From positions 1 to 55,115 of the forward strand of contig JANQOF010000032.1 of NCBI GenBank assembly GCA_028279215.1: DNA of 55,115 nucleotides, in the 5' to 3' direction. Below are positions 7,627 through 18,300 of the stretch, piece by piece. Below the pieces are notes generated by a model. It was not told where the DNA came from. It searched no databases and saw nothing but the letters and a program-made list of their open reading frames with translations. How positions within the stretch are numbered: position 1 is the first letter of the stretch; every line of letters begins with the position of its first letter. The translations under genes were made by a program, and so were the position numbers. Source of the stretch: Pirellulales bacterium (lineage in GTDB: Bacteria; Planctomycetota; Planctomycetia; Pirellulales; Lacipirellulaceae).

Positions 7627-9018
7627 AGTAGACCTGGGCGACCGCATGTAGAGCCCACGTTGAGGGTCCGCGCCACCGGGTTCATTGACGCTTGGTAACG
7701 CTCCAACATAGGGCCAAGTGCTAGATGGCGTCTCATGCCCCGGACGGTAGCCGCGAAGAGATCGCTGTCGCTGGCCAATCGTCGCCGGCCACAGTTTTGG
7801 ATCGCCTAAGTAAGTCGGTTTGGGCGACGTGAGCATTGTGGCTGGCTGGCGATCGGCTTCGGGCTGTTGTCGCGACGCCCACCGCGGTGCTAACTCACGC
7901 TTTCTGAGCGCAGACTCCAGTGGGTCTGGGGGCATCACTACCCGCACCCTGCCCTGCAATTCCGGGGCGGTTTGCCACTGCTGACCACCATGCGTCTTGA
8001 GTTCGCGCAACGTGGCGTCCAGTGGCATGACGCCCGTTGAGATTTCGGGAATCTCATGCCAATTCGTCTTGGCTTTCCTCGAACCGGCGTCGTCGACCGG
8101 GAACTGTCGCCGCAGCGCTTCAACTACCGAATCGCGGTCTTGAGGCGGTTCGGGTGGCTCGAACGATAACTCGAAGTTCAATTCCGGTCTACCGCTGCGA
8201 GCGTTGGCGACTCTCACGCAGCCATTGGAAGTCGCCAACGGAACCTCTATCTTGGCATGGCTCATCTCCGAATAGCCCATCTCGATATGGACTGCCGGGG
8301 CCGCTTGAGCAGCCGTGAGGTCGACTTCGTCGTGCAGAGACTGCATGTCCAATACTGGCAAGTCGGGTATTGCGAGATCCGGGTCGATCGCCAAATGGAC
8401 GCTAAAGTCGGCGACCATCTGACCCACATGCGGTAGCTGGTCACTGCACTCATACGCAGAACCGGCAAACCCGAAGGGCATGTCTTTCTTCTTTGCTCTA
8501 TGCTCCACCTTTGCAACCGACGCAACTGGCTCGTCGGGCGGTTCGGGTTGGCGACCAGTTGCAATGGCATTCACCTGCGGTTCGTTCTGCGGCGCGGGGT
8601 GCGCATTCAGACCAGGTTCGGGAGATTCGGTCGGTGGTTGTACATCCACGTCTGCTCTCGGCGCGATGGACTCAACTGCGACTGGAAATTCCGTCGGGCT
8701 GAGCCAGCGGAGTACCCACGGTGCACCAAACGCAACCAACGCGCTAGCCGCCAACGCTCCGACGACTCGCCACCGGATGGAAGGCTTGGGAGCTGGCGAC
8801 TCGAACTCTCGAGCTCCGGGTAGCGTCCGCCGGAACTCCAGTTCGCGCGTGATTTTCTCATACGCCTGCTGCACCTGCTTGAACTTGGCCAGGCATTCCG
8901 AATCGTTGCCATTGTGATCCGGATGATACTTGTGGGCCAATCGGAAGTACGCTTGGCGGACCTGTTCGACAGTCGCCGATAAGTCTAGTTCGAGCGTGCG
9001 ATAGGGATCATCGACCAT
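7549..9018 (-). CDS. J-domain (DnaJ-like) protein with membrane anchor
   Basis: A 489-residue protein. Residues 1-65 are a J domain: DPYRTLELDLSATVEQVRQAY, the HPD motif at residues 32-34 (needed to stimulate DnaK), and the helix III/IV part FKQVQQAYEKI. A single hydrophobic segment follows at about residues 83-103 (VVGALAASALVAFGAPWVLRWL), and the remaining roughly 380 residues, rich in Pro, Glu and Asp, are of no family I know. No G/F region, zinc-finger or client-binding domain is present, so it is a type III J protein that would bring DnaK to the membrane. It converges with the GH13 gene, the two 3' ends overlapping by 78 bases. Confidence 0.85.
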   Translation of the reverse strand: MVDDPYRTLELDLSATVEQVRQAYFRLAHKYHPDHNGNDSECLAKFKQVQQAYEKITRELEFRRTLPGAREFESPAPKPSIRWRVVGALAASALVAFGAPWVLRWLSPTEFPVAVESIAPRADVDVQPPTESPEPGLNAHPAPQNEPQVNAIATGRQPEPPDEPVASVAKVEHRAKKKDMPFGFAGSAYECSDQLPHVGQMVADFSVHLAIDPDLAIPDLPVLDMQSLHDEVDLTAAQAAPAVHIEMGYSEMSHAKIEVPLATSNGCVRVANARSGRPELNFELSFEPPEPPQDRDSVVEALRRQFPVDDAGSRKAKTNWHEIPEISTGVMPLDATLRELKTHGGQQWQTAPELQGRVRVVMPPDPLESALRKRELAPRWASRQQPEADRQPATMLTSPKPTYLGDPKLWPATIGQRQRSLRGYRPGHETPSSTWPYVGALPSVNEPGGADPQRGLYMRSPRSTSPTGLEHQHAPLRQIDAQPPFGGWR

Positions 9019-9137
9019 GGCACCGATTCACGAAGAGAAACTGCCACGACGAAAAGGCCACCTTGAGCATCACCCTGTCCCTTGGACGACGCCCGCCCCA
9101 GTTTATCAGTAGTGGCTGGCTCGCACCACCTCATCAC

Positions 9138-11447
9138 TCAGCCACTGGCGTGCTCGCCCAGCAGTTTGGTCTCACCTGTGCGAATATCATACGTCACGCC
9201 CACGATCATGGCTCGGCCCTCGTCGACTGCCTTGCGAACCACCGTGCTGCGCTGGGTGATTTCGTCCACCGTGCGGAGCACGTTTCGCGCGACGATCTTG
9301 TCGACCATCTGTTCGCGATCCTCTTCCGACATTTGCAGGTATTGCCGGCCTTCGTCGCCACGGACGCTTTGTTGCACTTCGCCCACCACGGCGCCTAGGT
9401 GCTCGCAGCCGGTAGCTTCTTGCACGTCGATGCCGGCTGCCAGCAGGTCGACGGCCGACGTGACCGCGCCGCAACGTGTATGGCCTAGTACCATTATCAG
9501 CTTTACGCCAGCGACACCGACACCGTATTCGATACTACCGAGGCTCTTGGTGCCAATGACGTTGCCAGCGACACGAACGCTAAAGATGTCGCCGATGCCG
9601 ACATCGAAGATAATCTCGGCTGGCACCCGTGAGTCGATGCATCCTAGCACCAAGGCCAAGGGGTTTTGCCCTCCCGCTGTGGCAATCACTTGCCGACTGT
9701 AGTCGCGGGTGAGTTGCTGGCCTTCTCGGAATCGGCGATTGCCCTCCATCAAGATTTCGAGTGCCTGCTCCGGCGCTAGTCGATCTTGCAGTTCCCGCGT
9801 CGAGTAATCGGCGAACTGAATGTCGTCGTGCAACTCGTATTTGGTGCGGAATCCGCGCGTACTGACCTTCACGCCATGCGCGGGGGCTACGTTGTTCTTG
9901 AAGTCGCGAATCATGCTCAGCACGTCGGGGTCGATATAGTCGGTGCCGCTAGCGTCGATCAGCACGTGCGATCCCCGCTTGGCTTCATTGAACACGGTGT
10001 CGAGCGACGCCCGATTCAGAAAGCTCACCTGATTGGCCAACTCGATGTGCAACACGTCGCCGCCAAGGTGTTTCTCGACGATCTGTCGTACCGGTCGTCG
10101 CAGGTTGCTGTTGAGGATGAACAATAGGGCGATACACAAACCAATGACGATGCCAATCAATAAGTCAGTGAACACGATCGCCACCAGTGTGATGATGAAC
10201 GGCAGGAACTGATACCGCCCTTCGCGCCACATGCTGGCGAACAGCTTGGGGCTTGCCAGCTTGAAGCCCGTCACCAGCAGGATGGCCGCGAGCGCCGAAA
10301 GCGGGATCCTATTGAGGTACTGCGGGAAGAAGCCAACGCAAACGGCCAATAACACGCCGTGGACAAAAGCCGACCTCTTGGTCTTACACCCGCTGTTGAC
10401 GTTCACCGAACTACGAATGATGACAGACGTCATGGGCAAACCGCCGATCGAACCGGAGAGAATGTTGCCGACGCCTTGGGCCCACAGCTCGCGGCTCGGC
10501 GGCGAGTGGCGCCGCTCGGGGTCGATCTTGTCGACCGCCTCGAGATTCAGCAGCGTTTCTAGCGACGCGACAATCGCAATCGTGACCGCCGCGGTATAGA
10601 CGGCCGGATTGGACCACGCCGACCAGTCGGGGAACGTGAAGAACATGCGGAATTCTTCGAGCGAATCCGCTTTGGGAATCTGCACCAAATGCGTGACGTC
10701 GATTGCCCACTTCTCGCCCAGGCCTTTGAACCACCATTGCATGGCAACGCCCATCAGCACTGCGGCAAGCGGTCCAGGAAACAGCGAGTTCCTCAGCACC
10801 GCCGAACGCCCCCAAAGTACCAGCAGGATGACCGATGCGATTCCGATGACGGCCGCGCCTAGGTGCATTTCGCCCTCGGAGAACATTGCGAGCAAGTCGC
10901 TGAACGTATTGAGCTCGGCCTCTTCTGGTTTTTGGCCCACGGTCTTAAACGCCAAGTTACCTTCAGGATCTTTGTCGTGACCTAGCAGGTGCGGAATCTG
11001 CTTTAAGATCAGAATGACGCCAATCGCTGCGAGAAGTCCCTTGATGACACTGGACGGAAAAAACGCCGAGAGCGCGCCCGCCTTCAATAATCCCATGACG
11101 ACCTGAATGACTCCACCGAGCACGACGGCTAACAGAAACGCCTCGTACGATCCCACGCCGGCAATCTGCGAAGCCACGATTGCCGTCAGGCCTGCGGCCG
11201 GACCGCTCACGCTAGTGTGCGAACCACTAAGCCAGCCGACGACCAACCCGGCCACAATGCCGGTGAGCAACCCGGCAATCATGGGTGGTTCTTCCACGCT
11301 TGTGTCAGGGCGCGACGCCAGCGCAATTCCCAAACACAACGGCAACGCGACTAGGAACACCACCAGGCCGCTCGATAGATCCTGCGGCAACGTGGAGAGC
11401 TTGTAGACGGAGAACGCATCATTGTTGTTCGTCGGCTGGTCGGTCAT
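9138..11447 (-). CDS. SulP-family anion transporter fused to beta-carbonic anhydrase
   Basis: A 769-residue inner-membrane protein in three parts. Residues about 1-450 are the SulP transporter core, with many membrane segments and the family stretch SGPAAGLTAIVAS. Residues about 455-555 resemble a STAS domain (HIELANQVSFLNRASLDTVF, VLIDASGTDYIDPDVL). Residues about 560-769 are a beta-class carbonic anhydrase carrying the zinc ligands Cys-Asp in CIDSR (about residue 601) and His/Cys in GHTRCGAV. Fusion proteins of this kind are known and are thought to carry bicarbonate (or sulfate) while the anhydrase interconverts CO2 and bicarbonate at the membrane; the actual substrate is inferred. It is the only gene of its transcription unit that can be seen. 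Confidence 0.92.
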   Translation of the reverse strand: MTDQPTNNNDAFSVYKLSTLPQDLSSGLVVFLVALPLCLGIALASRPDTSVEEPPMIAGLLTGIVAGLVVGWLSGSHTSVSGPAAGLTAIVASQIAGVGSYEAFLLAVVLGGVIQVVMGLLKAGALSAFFPSSVIKGLLAAIGVILILKQIPHLLGHDKDPEGNLAFKTVGQKPEEAELNTFSDLLAMFSEGEMHLGAAVIGIASVILLVLWGRSAVLRNSLFPGPLAAVLMGVAMQWWFKGLGEKWAIDVTHLVQIPKADSLEEFRMFFTFPDWSAWSNPAVYTAAVTIAIVASLETLLNLEAVDKIDPERRHSPPSRELWAQGVGNILSGSIGGLPMTSVIIRSSVNVNSGCKTKRSAFVHGVLLAVCVGFFPQYLNRIPLSALAAILLVTGFKLASPKLFASMWREGRYQFLPFIITLVAIVFTDLLIGIVIGLCIALLFILNSNLRRPVRQIVEKHLGGDVLHIELANQVSFLNRASLDTVFNEAKRGSHVLIDASGTDYIDPDVLSMIRDFKNNVAPAHGVKVSTRGFRTKYELHDDIQFADYSTRELQDRLAPEQALEILMEGNRRFREGQQLTRDYSRQVIATAGGQNPLALVLGCIDSRVPAEIIFDVGIGDIFSVRVAGNVIGTKSLGSIEYGVGVAGVKLIMVLGHTRCGAVTSAVDLLAAGIDVQEATGCEHLGAVVGEVQQSVRGDEGRQYLQMSEEDREQMVDKIVARNVLRTVDEITQRSTVVRKAVDEGRAMIVGVTYDIRTGETKLLGEHASG

Positions 11448-11589
11448 CGCAGAGTTTCAAACGTGAGCATGCCGCAAGACTGGATCAGCCGTTTGGCAAG
11501 AATGGGCGTTCGCTCGAATGAGGGTGGATGCGCCACCCAGAGCATTCGAGCTTGGAAGAATCGAGGAGCGTCTGCGCGCTAGTGGCCGC

Positions 11590-11925
11590 TTAACACCGCA
11601 GCGGAGCGATGAGACCGTTGCCGAGTCGGTGCCCGGCAGTAAGGACATGGCGCGTGGGTTGATGCGCGTAACCTTCTAGACGCAGGTCATCCGTGTTCAA
11701 CGGTTCACGCGCACGGATAGATCGTTCGGAAGTAGCTCGACGGTCTTGTACCCACACCAGGCACTTTGGGCCGTCCTTACAGTTGCTTTCCTTTTCGACA
11801 CCTCCGAGAAATCCAGCTTCGGCTTCGGCCGGCACGGCGAGTGGCAGGGCGAGCAACAATAGCACCATCGCAAACCGACCGGGAGACGCGCGTCGGCCAA
11901 CATTGGGACGGAGCAACTTGGGCAT
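11590..11925 (-). CDS. hypothetical small exported protein
   Basis: A 111-residue protein with a likely signal peptide: MPKLLRPNVGRRASPGRFAMVLLLLALPLAVPAEAEA, with cleavage near AEA-G. The mature part has Cys-rich and charged stretches (ESNCKDGPKCLVW) and no domain I recognise. The ATG at 11925 was preferred because it places the basic region directly before the hydrophobic core; the frame is open 13 codons further upstream. Reading frames in the same place on other frames are shadows. It might be a secreted small protein, but a chance frame cannot be ruled out. Confidence 0.45.
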   Translation of the reverse strand: MPKLLRPNVGRRASPGRFAMVLLLLALPLAVPAEAEAGFLGGVEKESNCKDGPKCLVWVQDRRATSERSIRAREPLNTDDLRLEGYAHQPTRHVLTAGHRLGNGLIAPLRC

Positions 11926-12156
11926 GGAAGGGGATAGGTGGCACGAGTGAAGCGATTGTCCCAATCCACGTAGGATAAGTCGCCCACCGGCAGCGTCAAG
12001 AGCAACCGAAGTAGGTCGTCGAGCGCGTGCGAACTTCGAGATAGGAGGGGAAAGCCGCGCCAGCCTTCCTTTTCACTCTTGGTCCCCTCAAGCATCGACA
12101 TTGTAGGTTTTTTCACGAAGTCGCTTGCTTGGCGGCTTTTTCGGGAATTTTCACTT

Positions 12157-12185
12157 GGCCCGGTGCCGAGCTACCGCACCGGGCC
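12157..12185. other. perfect 10-bp hairpin
   Basis: GGCCCGGTGC and GCACCGGGCC form a perfect 10-bp stem around a 9-base loop. It lies 75 bases upstream of the small membrane-protein gene at 12261. There is no T-tract directly after it on either strand, so it is not a textbook terminator; it may be a 5' UTR structure or a stray palindrome. Confidence 0.5.
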
Positions 12186-12260
12186 GCGGTGGGTGTTAGT
12201 ATTCAAGTAGCTCCCTTCGACGCCTCTTCTTTTCGACCCTCATCTTCAGGAGCCGTGAAC

Positions 12261-12497
12261 ATGCATCTTGGTAAGCTATCTATTGGCGGTTCAAACACCT
12301 TGCTAAAGCATGCCGCCGAGCGCTGGAACACAGCCACTTGGGTAGCAGCAGGCAGTCTGGTCTTGGCAGTAGGCTGCGCGTACCTGCCCACCGTCACGAC
12401 CTATCTCGGCCTATTTCCTACGCTGTTCTTGGGAACCGTGATTGGCTCGTGCGTTGCCATGCACTTGGCCGAATTGGCTACGCCCGAGCAGGCGTAG
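12261..12497 (+). CDS. small membrane protein, 78 residues
   Basis: A hypothetical membrane protein starting at ATG 12261. A CAGGAG ribosome-binding site lies 8 bases upstream, which fixes the start. The protein reads MHLGKLSIGGSNTLLKHAAER... and has two hydrophobic segments (TWVAAGSLVLAVGCAYLPTVT and LGLFPTLFLGTVIGSCVAMHL), consistent with a two-helix inner-membrane protein. No family is recognised. The same TCATCTTCAGGAG leader sequence occurs before the endonuclease gene's hairpin at 27131. Confidence 0.6.
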   Translation: MHLGKLSIGGSNTLLKHAAERWNTATWVAAGSLVLAVGCAYLPTVTTYLGLFPTLFLGTVIGSCVAMHLAELATPEQA

Positions 12498-12576
12498 CAC
12501 GGTTGGTTGCTCAACAAGGGTGGCTACCGCCGCGCGTGGCGGAATCCAATCCACGCTCAATAGCCAGGCAAACGCT

Positions 12577-13098
12577 CTAGCTGCTGCGACGAAGGCCGAC
12601 CAGGCCTACGATCGCTATGGCCAACAGGGCGCACGTAGTTGGCTCGGGGACGACGACCCAGGTGCCAATCGGGGCCAGGCCCGAGATGTCGTCCAACGTA
12701 TCGGCCGGAATATAGATGTCGCCGCTCGTATTGCCGGCTAGCAAGTCGGCAAACTCATCGTTATCAGGCACCAGCCAAGTGGCCGAACCAGAGAAAGCCT
12801 GCACCCCGGCCGTGAAGTCCGACGAGTCGTCGTCGGTATACGAGAATATACTCAACCCGGGATCTACGCCTCCGAATGTGCCACGAAACAAACACGGTGT
12901 TCCGTCCGACGTATTCAGGAAGCTCGTCAGGTCGCCCGCGACAAACGATTCGGAGAGTGCGCCACCAGCGTCGCAAGATGACCAACGAAGTCGAAGCCTT
13001 AGCCCTGCGTCCGCATCCCTACGAGTTCTGCATGGACGTACGACATGTAGAAATTTGTTAGCGACGATATTTTGGTGCGCTCTTGCAGCTCCGGCCAT
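12577..13098 (-). pseudogene. PEP-CTERM secreted protein, degenerate remnant
   Basis: The C-terminal half is clearly a PEP-CTERM protein: after GTFGGVDPGLSIFSYTDDD, a beta-rich stretch ends in WVVVPEPTTCALLAIAIVGLVGLRRSS, the VPEP sorting signal with hydrophobic segment and basic tail. The N-terminus (MAGAARAHQNIVANKFL...) has no signal peptide and reads as unrelated low-quality sequence, so the gene appears truncated or frameshifted at its 5' end. An exported protein without a signal peptide could not reach the sorting machinery. Confidence 0.6.
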
Positions 13099-13153
13099 TA
13101 GGTCGGGGCTAGGCCTAGCAGCTTTATGCTTGCAGGCCTATACCCTCGACTCC

Positions 13154-13660
13154 TCACACTTCGGCAAACGCTACCACGTAGTTCTTGCCAAAGTGCTTCG
13201 CACACTTGGGGCAGGTTGTGTAGAAGAAGTAGAGTTTCTTTAGCTGCTTGCCGCTCGAGCCAACGTACTGCTCCATCTCCTTGACCCATTTACCGGCGTC
13301 GCGATATGGTCCCTCGAACACTTTCGTAAGGAAACTGCCGGACAATCTGACATTCTCCGCGTTCGGCACGTCCTTGGTGACGGCAAAGTAGTGCTCGCCG
13401 CGCCACGGCGAGGGGTCGGTCGACAGCATCAGGTACTCGTCGTCGGACGATGCGCCCGCGTCGAGGATCTCCTTATGCGTCTTCTTGATCATCCGATCCA
13501 TGTTGAGCGGAATGTGGAGAAAGTTCACTGTCGTCGACCGTACAAACGGCCGCTCGCGGAACACGATCTCCGCACCGTCCCAACCCGATGGATCAAACCG
13601 CGGGCAACAGCCGGTCTCGGCGTTGTCCATGTTGAATTCTGGCAAAGCTGTGGCCACCAT
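13154..13660 (-). CDS. conserved hypothetical protein (CxxC C-terminus)
   Basis: A 168-residue soluble protein of an uncharacterised but widely conserved family; I recall relatives with the opening ETGCCPRFDPSGWD and the ending LYFFYTTCPKCAKHFGKNYVV, sometimes labelled hydrolase without proof. Two conserved Cys pairs, CC near the start and CPKC near the end, suggest a metal site or a redox pair. The start at 13660 has a strong ribosome-binding site (AAAGGAGGAA) 5 bases upstream; the open frame continues to 13729. A perfect 11-bp hairpin lies 66 bases upstream. Confidence 0.75.
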   Translation of the reverse strand: MVATALPEFNMDNAETGCCPRFDPSGWDGAEIVFRERPFVRSTTVNFLHIPLNMDRMIKKTHKEILDAGASSDDEYLMLSTDPSPWRGEHYFAVTKDVPNAENVRLSGSFLTKVFEGPYRDAGKWVKEMEQYVGSSGKQLKKLYFFYTTCPKCAKHFGKNYVVAFAEV

Positions 13661-13725
13661 GAGTTCCTCCTTTCTAGAGTACTGATACGTTACCAAGATA
13701 GCCGTGTGGCGAACTGAATACGACA

Positions 13726-13755
13726 GCATCCCCGACCAAGTTTAGTCGGGGATGC
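13726..13755. other. perfect 11-bp hairpin
   Basis: GCATCCCCGAC and GTCGGGGATGC pair perfectly around the loop CAAGTTTA. It lies 66 to 95 bases upstream of the start at 13660 and has no T-tract on either side. It could be a 5' UTR element of that gene or a dispersed palindrome. Confidence 0.55.
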
Positions 13756-14089
13756 GTACATCATTGTGGACTTTACTGACCTGTTTATCGCCAGCGTTGG
13801 CCGCCTTCTCACTCAGACGGCCATAAACGCCGCATGAGCGTGCTGACGGTTGGGCCAACTTTGCGGTCTTTTCGGGTGGTTGATCCACGCCAACCGCGCT
13901 GTCAACTATCCGTCCACCGGGGTGATCGTGAACTACGTTTTCCATATAGGCCTCGATGGTTGCTGTACCGCCACCGGTGCGGAGGCAGCCAATCGCAAGT
14001 TGCCTGGTTCTTTTCAATCACTCGCGTTGCAGTCCAATGCAGCGCCCGGCCGCACGTTTGCGAGTGCCCATTACGTCAAAGGAAGCTCA

Positions 14090-15286
14090 ATGATCGAAAT
14101 CCTGTTTGTCGACGATCAGCCCGAACAACTGGCGGAGTTGGAAAAGAGTCTCCGTAGGTTTCGGAATGAATGGAGCATGGAGTTCGCCGGCAGCGGCCAA
14201 GAGGCATTGCGGCGGCTAGCGAATCGACAATTCGATGTGGTCGTGACTGACTTGAACATGCCCGAAATGCCGGGCGGCGAACTATTGCGCCAGGTGCAGG
14301 AGAGGTGGCCGCAGACTGTGAGGATCTTGTTCTCGGGGCGAGGCGAATGTCAGGAGGCGATGCAGTCGACGACTTCCGCTCATCAACATCTAGCCAAGCC
14401 GTGCGACCCGGATCTTCTGGAGATGACCATCTCCGACACGTTCTCGTTGCGATACCATTTGGAGAACGACGCCATACGTGATCTTGTCGGCCGTCTGGGG
14501 CAGTTGCCCACTTTGCCCGACGTATATACCGAGTTGATGCACGAACTTGAGGCGCCCAACTCGAGCGTTGCCCGCGTTGGCGACATCATTCGAGGCGACG
14601 TGAGCATCTCGGCCAAGATTCTGCAACTGGTCAACTCTTCGTACTTTGGGTTGCCGGTGCACGTGACCGATGTGTCGCACGCCGTCGCGCTACTAGGGCT
14701 GAATGTTGTGAAGCCGCTAGTGTTGTCGTCTGGGCTGTTTCATCAGTTCGCGCCTGGTTCGCTGGGCGAGTTTTCGCTCAGCTACTTGGTTGACCACAGC
14801 ACCGAGGTGGCGCTTGCCGCCCGTTGCGTAACTCAGCTTGAAGGCGCAGCGCCCGAAGATTGCGATCATGCGTTCATGGCCGGCATGCTGCACGACCTTG
14901 GACAACTCGTACTCGCCAAGAACTTCTCAGCACAGTACGACCAAATGCGGGCAGTTGCCCGCGACTCCGATACTCCGTTGCACGAACTCGAAACCGCCGA
15001 GTTCGAAGCCAACCACGCCGACCTAGGTGCCTACCTGTTGGGGCTGTGGGGGCTACCTGCACCGATTGTTGAAGCAATTGTCTGGCATCACGCACCATTC
15101 CAGTCAACGCACGACCGCTTTACGCCGCTCGCCGCGGTGCACGCGGCCGAGTCGCTGCTCGCGCGGCGAACCAACGCAACGGGTGAAAACTCGGAGATTT
15201 CTCATGAATTCCTCGCACGCATCGGCCGCACCGATCGCGTGAGCGTATGGTCGGTCGCCCTGGGCGGCGAACCGCAGGTGGCGTAG
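14090..15286 (+). CDS. response regulator with HDOD output domain
   Basis: A 398-residue cytoplasmic signalling protein. The receiver domain covers residues about 1-120: acidic pair in LFVDDQ, phosphorylation Asp in VVTDLNMPEMP (residue 54), the usual Ser in ILFSGRGE and the conserved Lys in LAKPCD. An HDOD domain follows (about 135-330), with LGQLPTLPDVYTELMHELE and DISAKILQLVNSSYFGL; the partial HD-type motifs (AGMLHDLGQLVL, WHHAPF) are present. HDOD proteins regulate signalling or cell behaviour, often without known activity. The start at 14090 has a good AAAGGAAGC site upstream, whereas the frame is open further upstream without one. Confidence 0.9.
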   Translation: MIEILFVDDQPEQLAELEKSLRRFRNEWSMEFAGSGQEALRRLANRQFDVVVTDLNMPEMPGGELLRQVQERWPQTVRILFSGRGECQEAMQSTTSAHQHLAKPCDPDLLEMTISDTFSLRYHLENDAIRDLVGRLGQLPTLPDVYTELMHELEAPNSSVARVGDIIRGDVSISAKILQLVNSSYFGLPVHVTDVSHAVALLGLNVVKPLVLSSGLFHQFAPGSLGEFSLSYLVDHSTEVALAARCVTQLEGAAPEDCDHAFMAGMLHDLGQLVLAKNFSAQYDQMRAVARDSDTPLHELETAEFEANHADLGAYLLGLWGLPAPIVEAIVWHHAPFQSTHDRFTPLAAVHAAESLLARRTNATGENSEISHEFLARIGRTDRVSVWSVALGGEPQVA

Positions 15287-15347
15287 GGTGGTTGTGAATC
15301 TATATCGCTGATCGTACGCGCGTCCTTAAGTAAACTGTCGTTTGACA

Positions 15348-18300
15348 TCAGTAACAAGGCAGTTGGTCGCGCAAATCTCTCCATTGTTCCCCAAGGCCAA
15401 TCTTCATCTGGTTGAGCAGCGGGTGCTCCTCTCCGAACCAGCGCTCTCGTTTGCTGCTGCGCACACTACGGTCGGGCTCGATGATTCGTATAGTAACCTG
15501 ACCTGTTCCAGAGCTAACGGCAGCAGGCACAGGTAGTTGTTCAGGCACACTTGGAATTCCCACAGATGGTGCCGCCGCATTGACCTGCTGATTCACAGCA
15601 GCCAACGATGCCTCGATACGATCGAGCCGGTCGAGAAACTGTTGCGATTCGAATGTCACCTCATGCTGAGCGACGGAGGTAGGAATGCTCTCCTGCGCGA
15701 ACCGAGCTGGAATACGCTGCCTAGTGGTAGGCCGCCAGTAGGTGGCTTGCACATCTTGGCAACCACAGTCGGTTTGCGAGTCTTTCGGTAGGAGTTCACT
15801 AGCCGGATGTGGTTCTAAACGCAGCACTGGTGCGGTTTTCACTGCTGGCAATTCAGCTGACCCGCGCTGAGTTGGGATTCCCGAATCAATGGAGAGGCTA
15901 TTGCCAGACGAGGTACCTACCATATTGCCATTGATAGTCTCCAGTTTCACTTCCAAATCTACTTCTTCAACTAATCGTGTCGCGAGCTGTTGTTGGTGAG
16001 CAGGTTCAGGTGGCTGATTAACCAACGCGTAGTAAACAATCTTCAGTTGAAGAGGCTTGGAACGATCGGCGGGAAAATCACCAAGTTCGAGATGTTCTTC
16101 CAAGGCTTCAAGTAATGGCCGACGCTCATCTGAAGGTTCACACGCCGTAGGGCTGTCGTCCGTCAACAGTTTCTTGTTCGTGCCGAGTGCGGGGATGTTT
16201 GCAGATTTGTTGAACTTGAAATCGCATATTCTTGCAAGCCCCATGATGAACTGGTCGTCTTTCTTGACCGACGCTTCAATTCTAACATTCTTACCCCAAA
16301 GACTCGGGTCATTGGCTGCCTCGTACTTCACACAGTACATGGACACACCATTTTCAATCAGTCTTAGGGTGTCGCCGGCGGGCGTTGTTGTCGCGTGCGC
16401 TGTTACCTTAACGATCTTATTGTTCTTGTCGCCTGGCGTGATACTTGCTGGTCGTGGCGCGATGTTCATCGCCTCAAGGGCTTTGGTAACCTCGGACTTG
16501 ACCAAGTCCTTAGTTTCTTTCGGCAGTTCTATTGGCATCACCGGCACGTGCAAATGATTGGTCACGCCATACGGTGTTGCGACATAGATCGCGACGTACT
16601 CGTTTTTCTTGCCATTCTCCCCCAGCGTCACGGTATTCACGCACGATGGAATCGTTACTCGCATCAGCTCGCGACTTATCAGTTGTACGTGCGGAATACA
16701 AACTCCGCCGGCAATCACTTTGGTGTCGTGGACACTGAAGTTGTCGCCGACAAGAAATAGGCTAGTTCCAGCTCCCTCACAAATTGGTAGCGGCCGTTGT
16801 TTGTCGCTAGATAGCACTGCCTCTCGTCCCGCCTTCAATGTGGCATTCACCTTCTCCAAAGCCGCATTCAGTTTGTCACAGCTTTCGCCGTCCGTGCATT
16901 GTACACGCAACGTATCGCAAGCTTGAAAACACCCACATTGGTAGTTTTCCGTCGTGTTAATGCCAGGTGCTCCGTAGAATCCGATTAGCTCTGGAGCCAA
17001 GTCTGTGACACCGGTGTTAAACATCTCAAACCCCCCGAGAGTATTCTCGTACGGCACGAGGGCGCGCTCTGTTTGCAATGGCAATTCTCGATCGAGTTGA
17101 TCGACGCGTTTTAACAAGCGTCGCAGTTCACCTTCCCGATACAAGTGTTGACATTGTGCGCACTGGGCACGCGAGTTCCGCATGGCGGTGACTGCGCGGC
17201 TCAGTCGCATGCTATCCTTCATGGTCAGTGCGGCATTCTTGGGGTTGGTCAGCTTGAACCAATTGCTGCGAATATCGAAGTCGGCGTAAGGTACAAACGA
17301 TGGCATTAGCACCACCGCCACACATTCTCGCTGGCCCGCTTCAAGTTGTCGGTGTTTTAGATCATAGTCGCGCGAGGCGCCGCAGAACGTCTCGCGTAGC
17401 ACTCCCATCGTGCCAGGTACGTGGAGCGCCTGCACTCGCGGATAAAATCGCCAGCCGAAGGTATCCGATCCATGACCAAAGCCGACAATCGTTCGGTTGA
17501 GGCTGATTGTTTCGACTTGGGTTTCAAGTTGCCTGGAGTATTGGGTTAGCGAGTTGGCCCCAATTTTTCCTGTCGCAAAGCCAAGAGCTAAGGCGAATTG
17601 CATCTCTCGCTTTCGCTGCGATACATCGGCAACATTCTGATCCTGTTCACGCGGATCGATGGCGAATACGTGGATGGGCCAGCGGACGCGTACGTATTCT
17701 TGGAATACCTGACTCGCTTCTACAAACTCTCCCCGTACGTAATCGAGACCAGCATTCGGCCGCTGAACAGTCTCGGGAATGAAGAAGTTGTAATCACGAC
17801 CTGTCTCGAGTTGAAAGGCTTCTTTGGCGCGGGCCAGCTTGCGGATATCGTCATTCAGTCGTTGGTTGAGCAGTGCAGACTCTACGACGATCGCCCAAGC
17901 GAGTTGGTCAAGTACGTCGTTCCCTTCTTCCCCCTCACTACTAGTAAGATTGTATTGCTCGTGCAGCTTTGAGAAGAAATAGTCACGGTAGTGCTTAACC
18001 GACCAGTTCTCGCAGTTTGCGGTCGGCACCGGTATAGCCTCTAAGTCATCGCTGATCGGCGACGAGATTTCCGGCGTTTCTTCCGCCGGTGTCCCAATAG
18101 TCTCCTGGTACGCGACTCTTAGCCCAGGCGTCCGATTGGCACTTGAGGAGGTACAACAGGCGGGGGCGCTACTGTGCACGCGACCTGAGCGGATTGCATT
18201 AGCAAGACCGCCGTCTGCGCGGGCCAACTCGTACCAGAGGGAGATGTGTTCAGGCTCACTCAGGAGTTCGTAAGCCGCTGATAGTTCTGCGCCCAACCAC

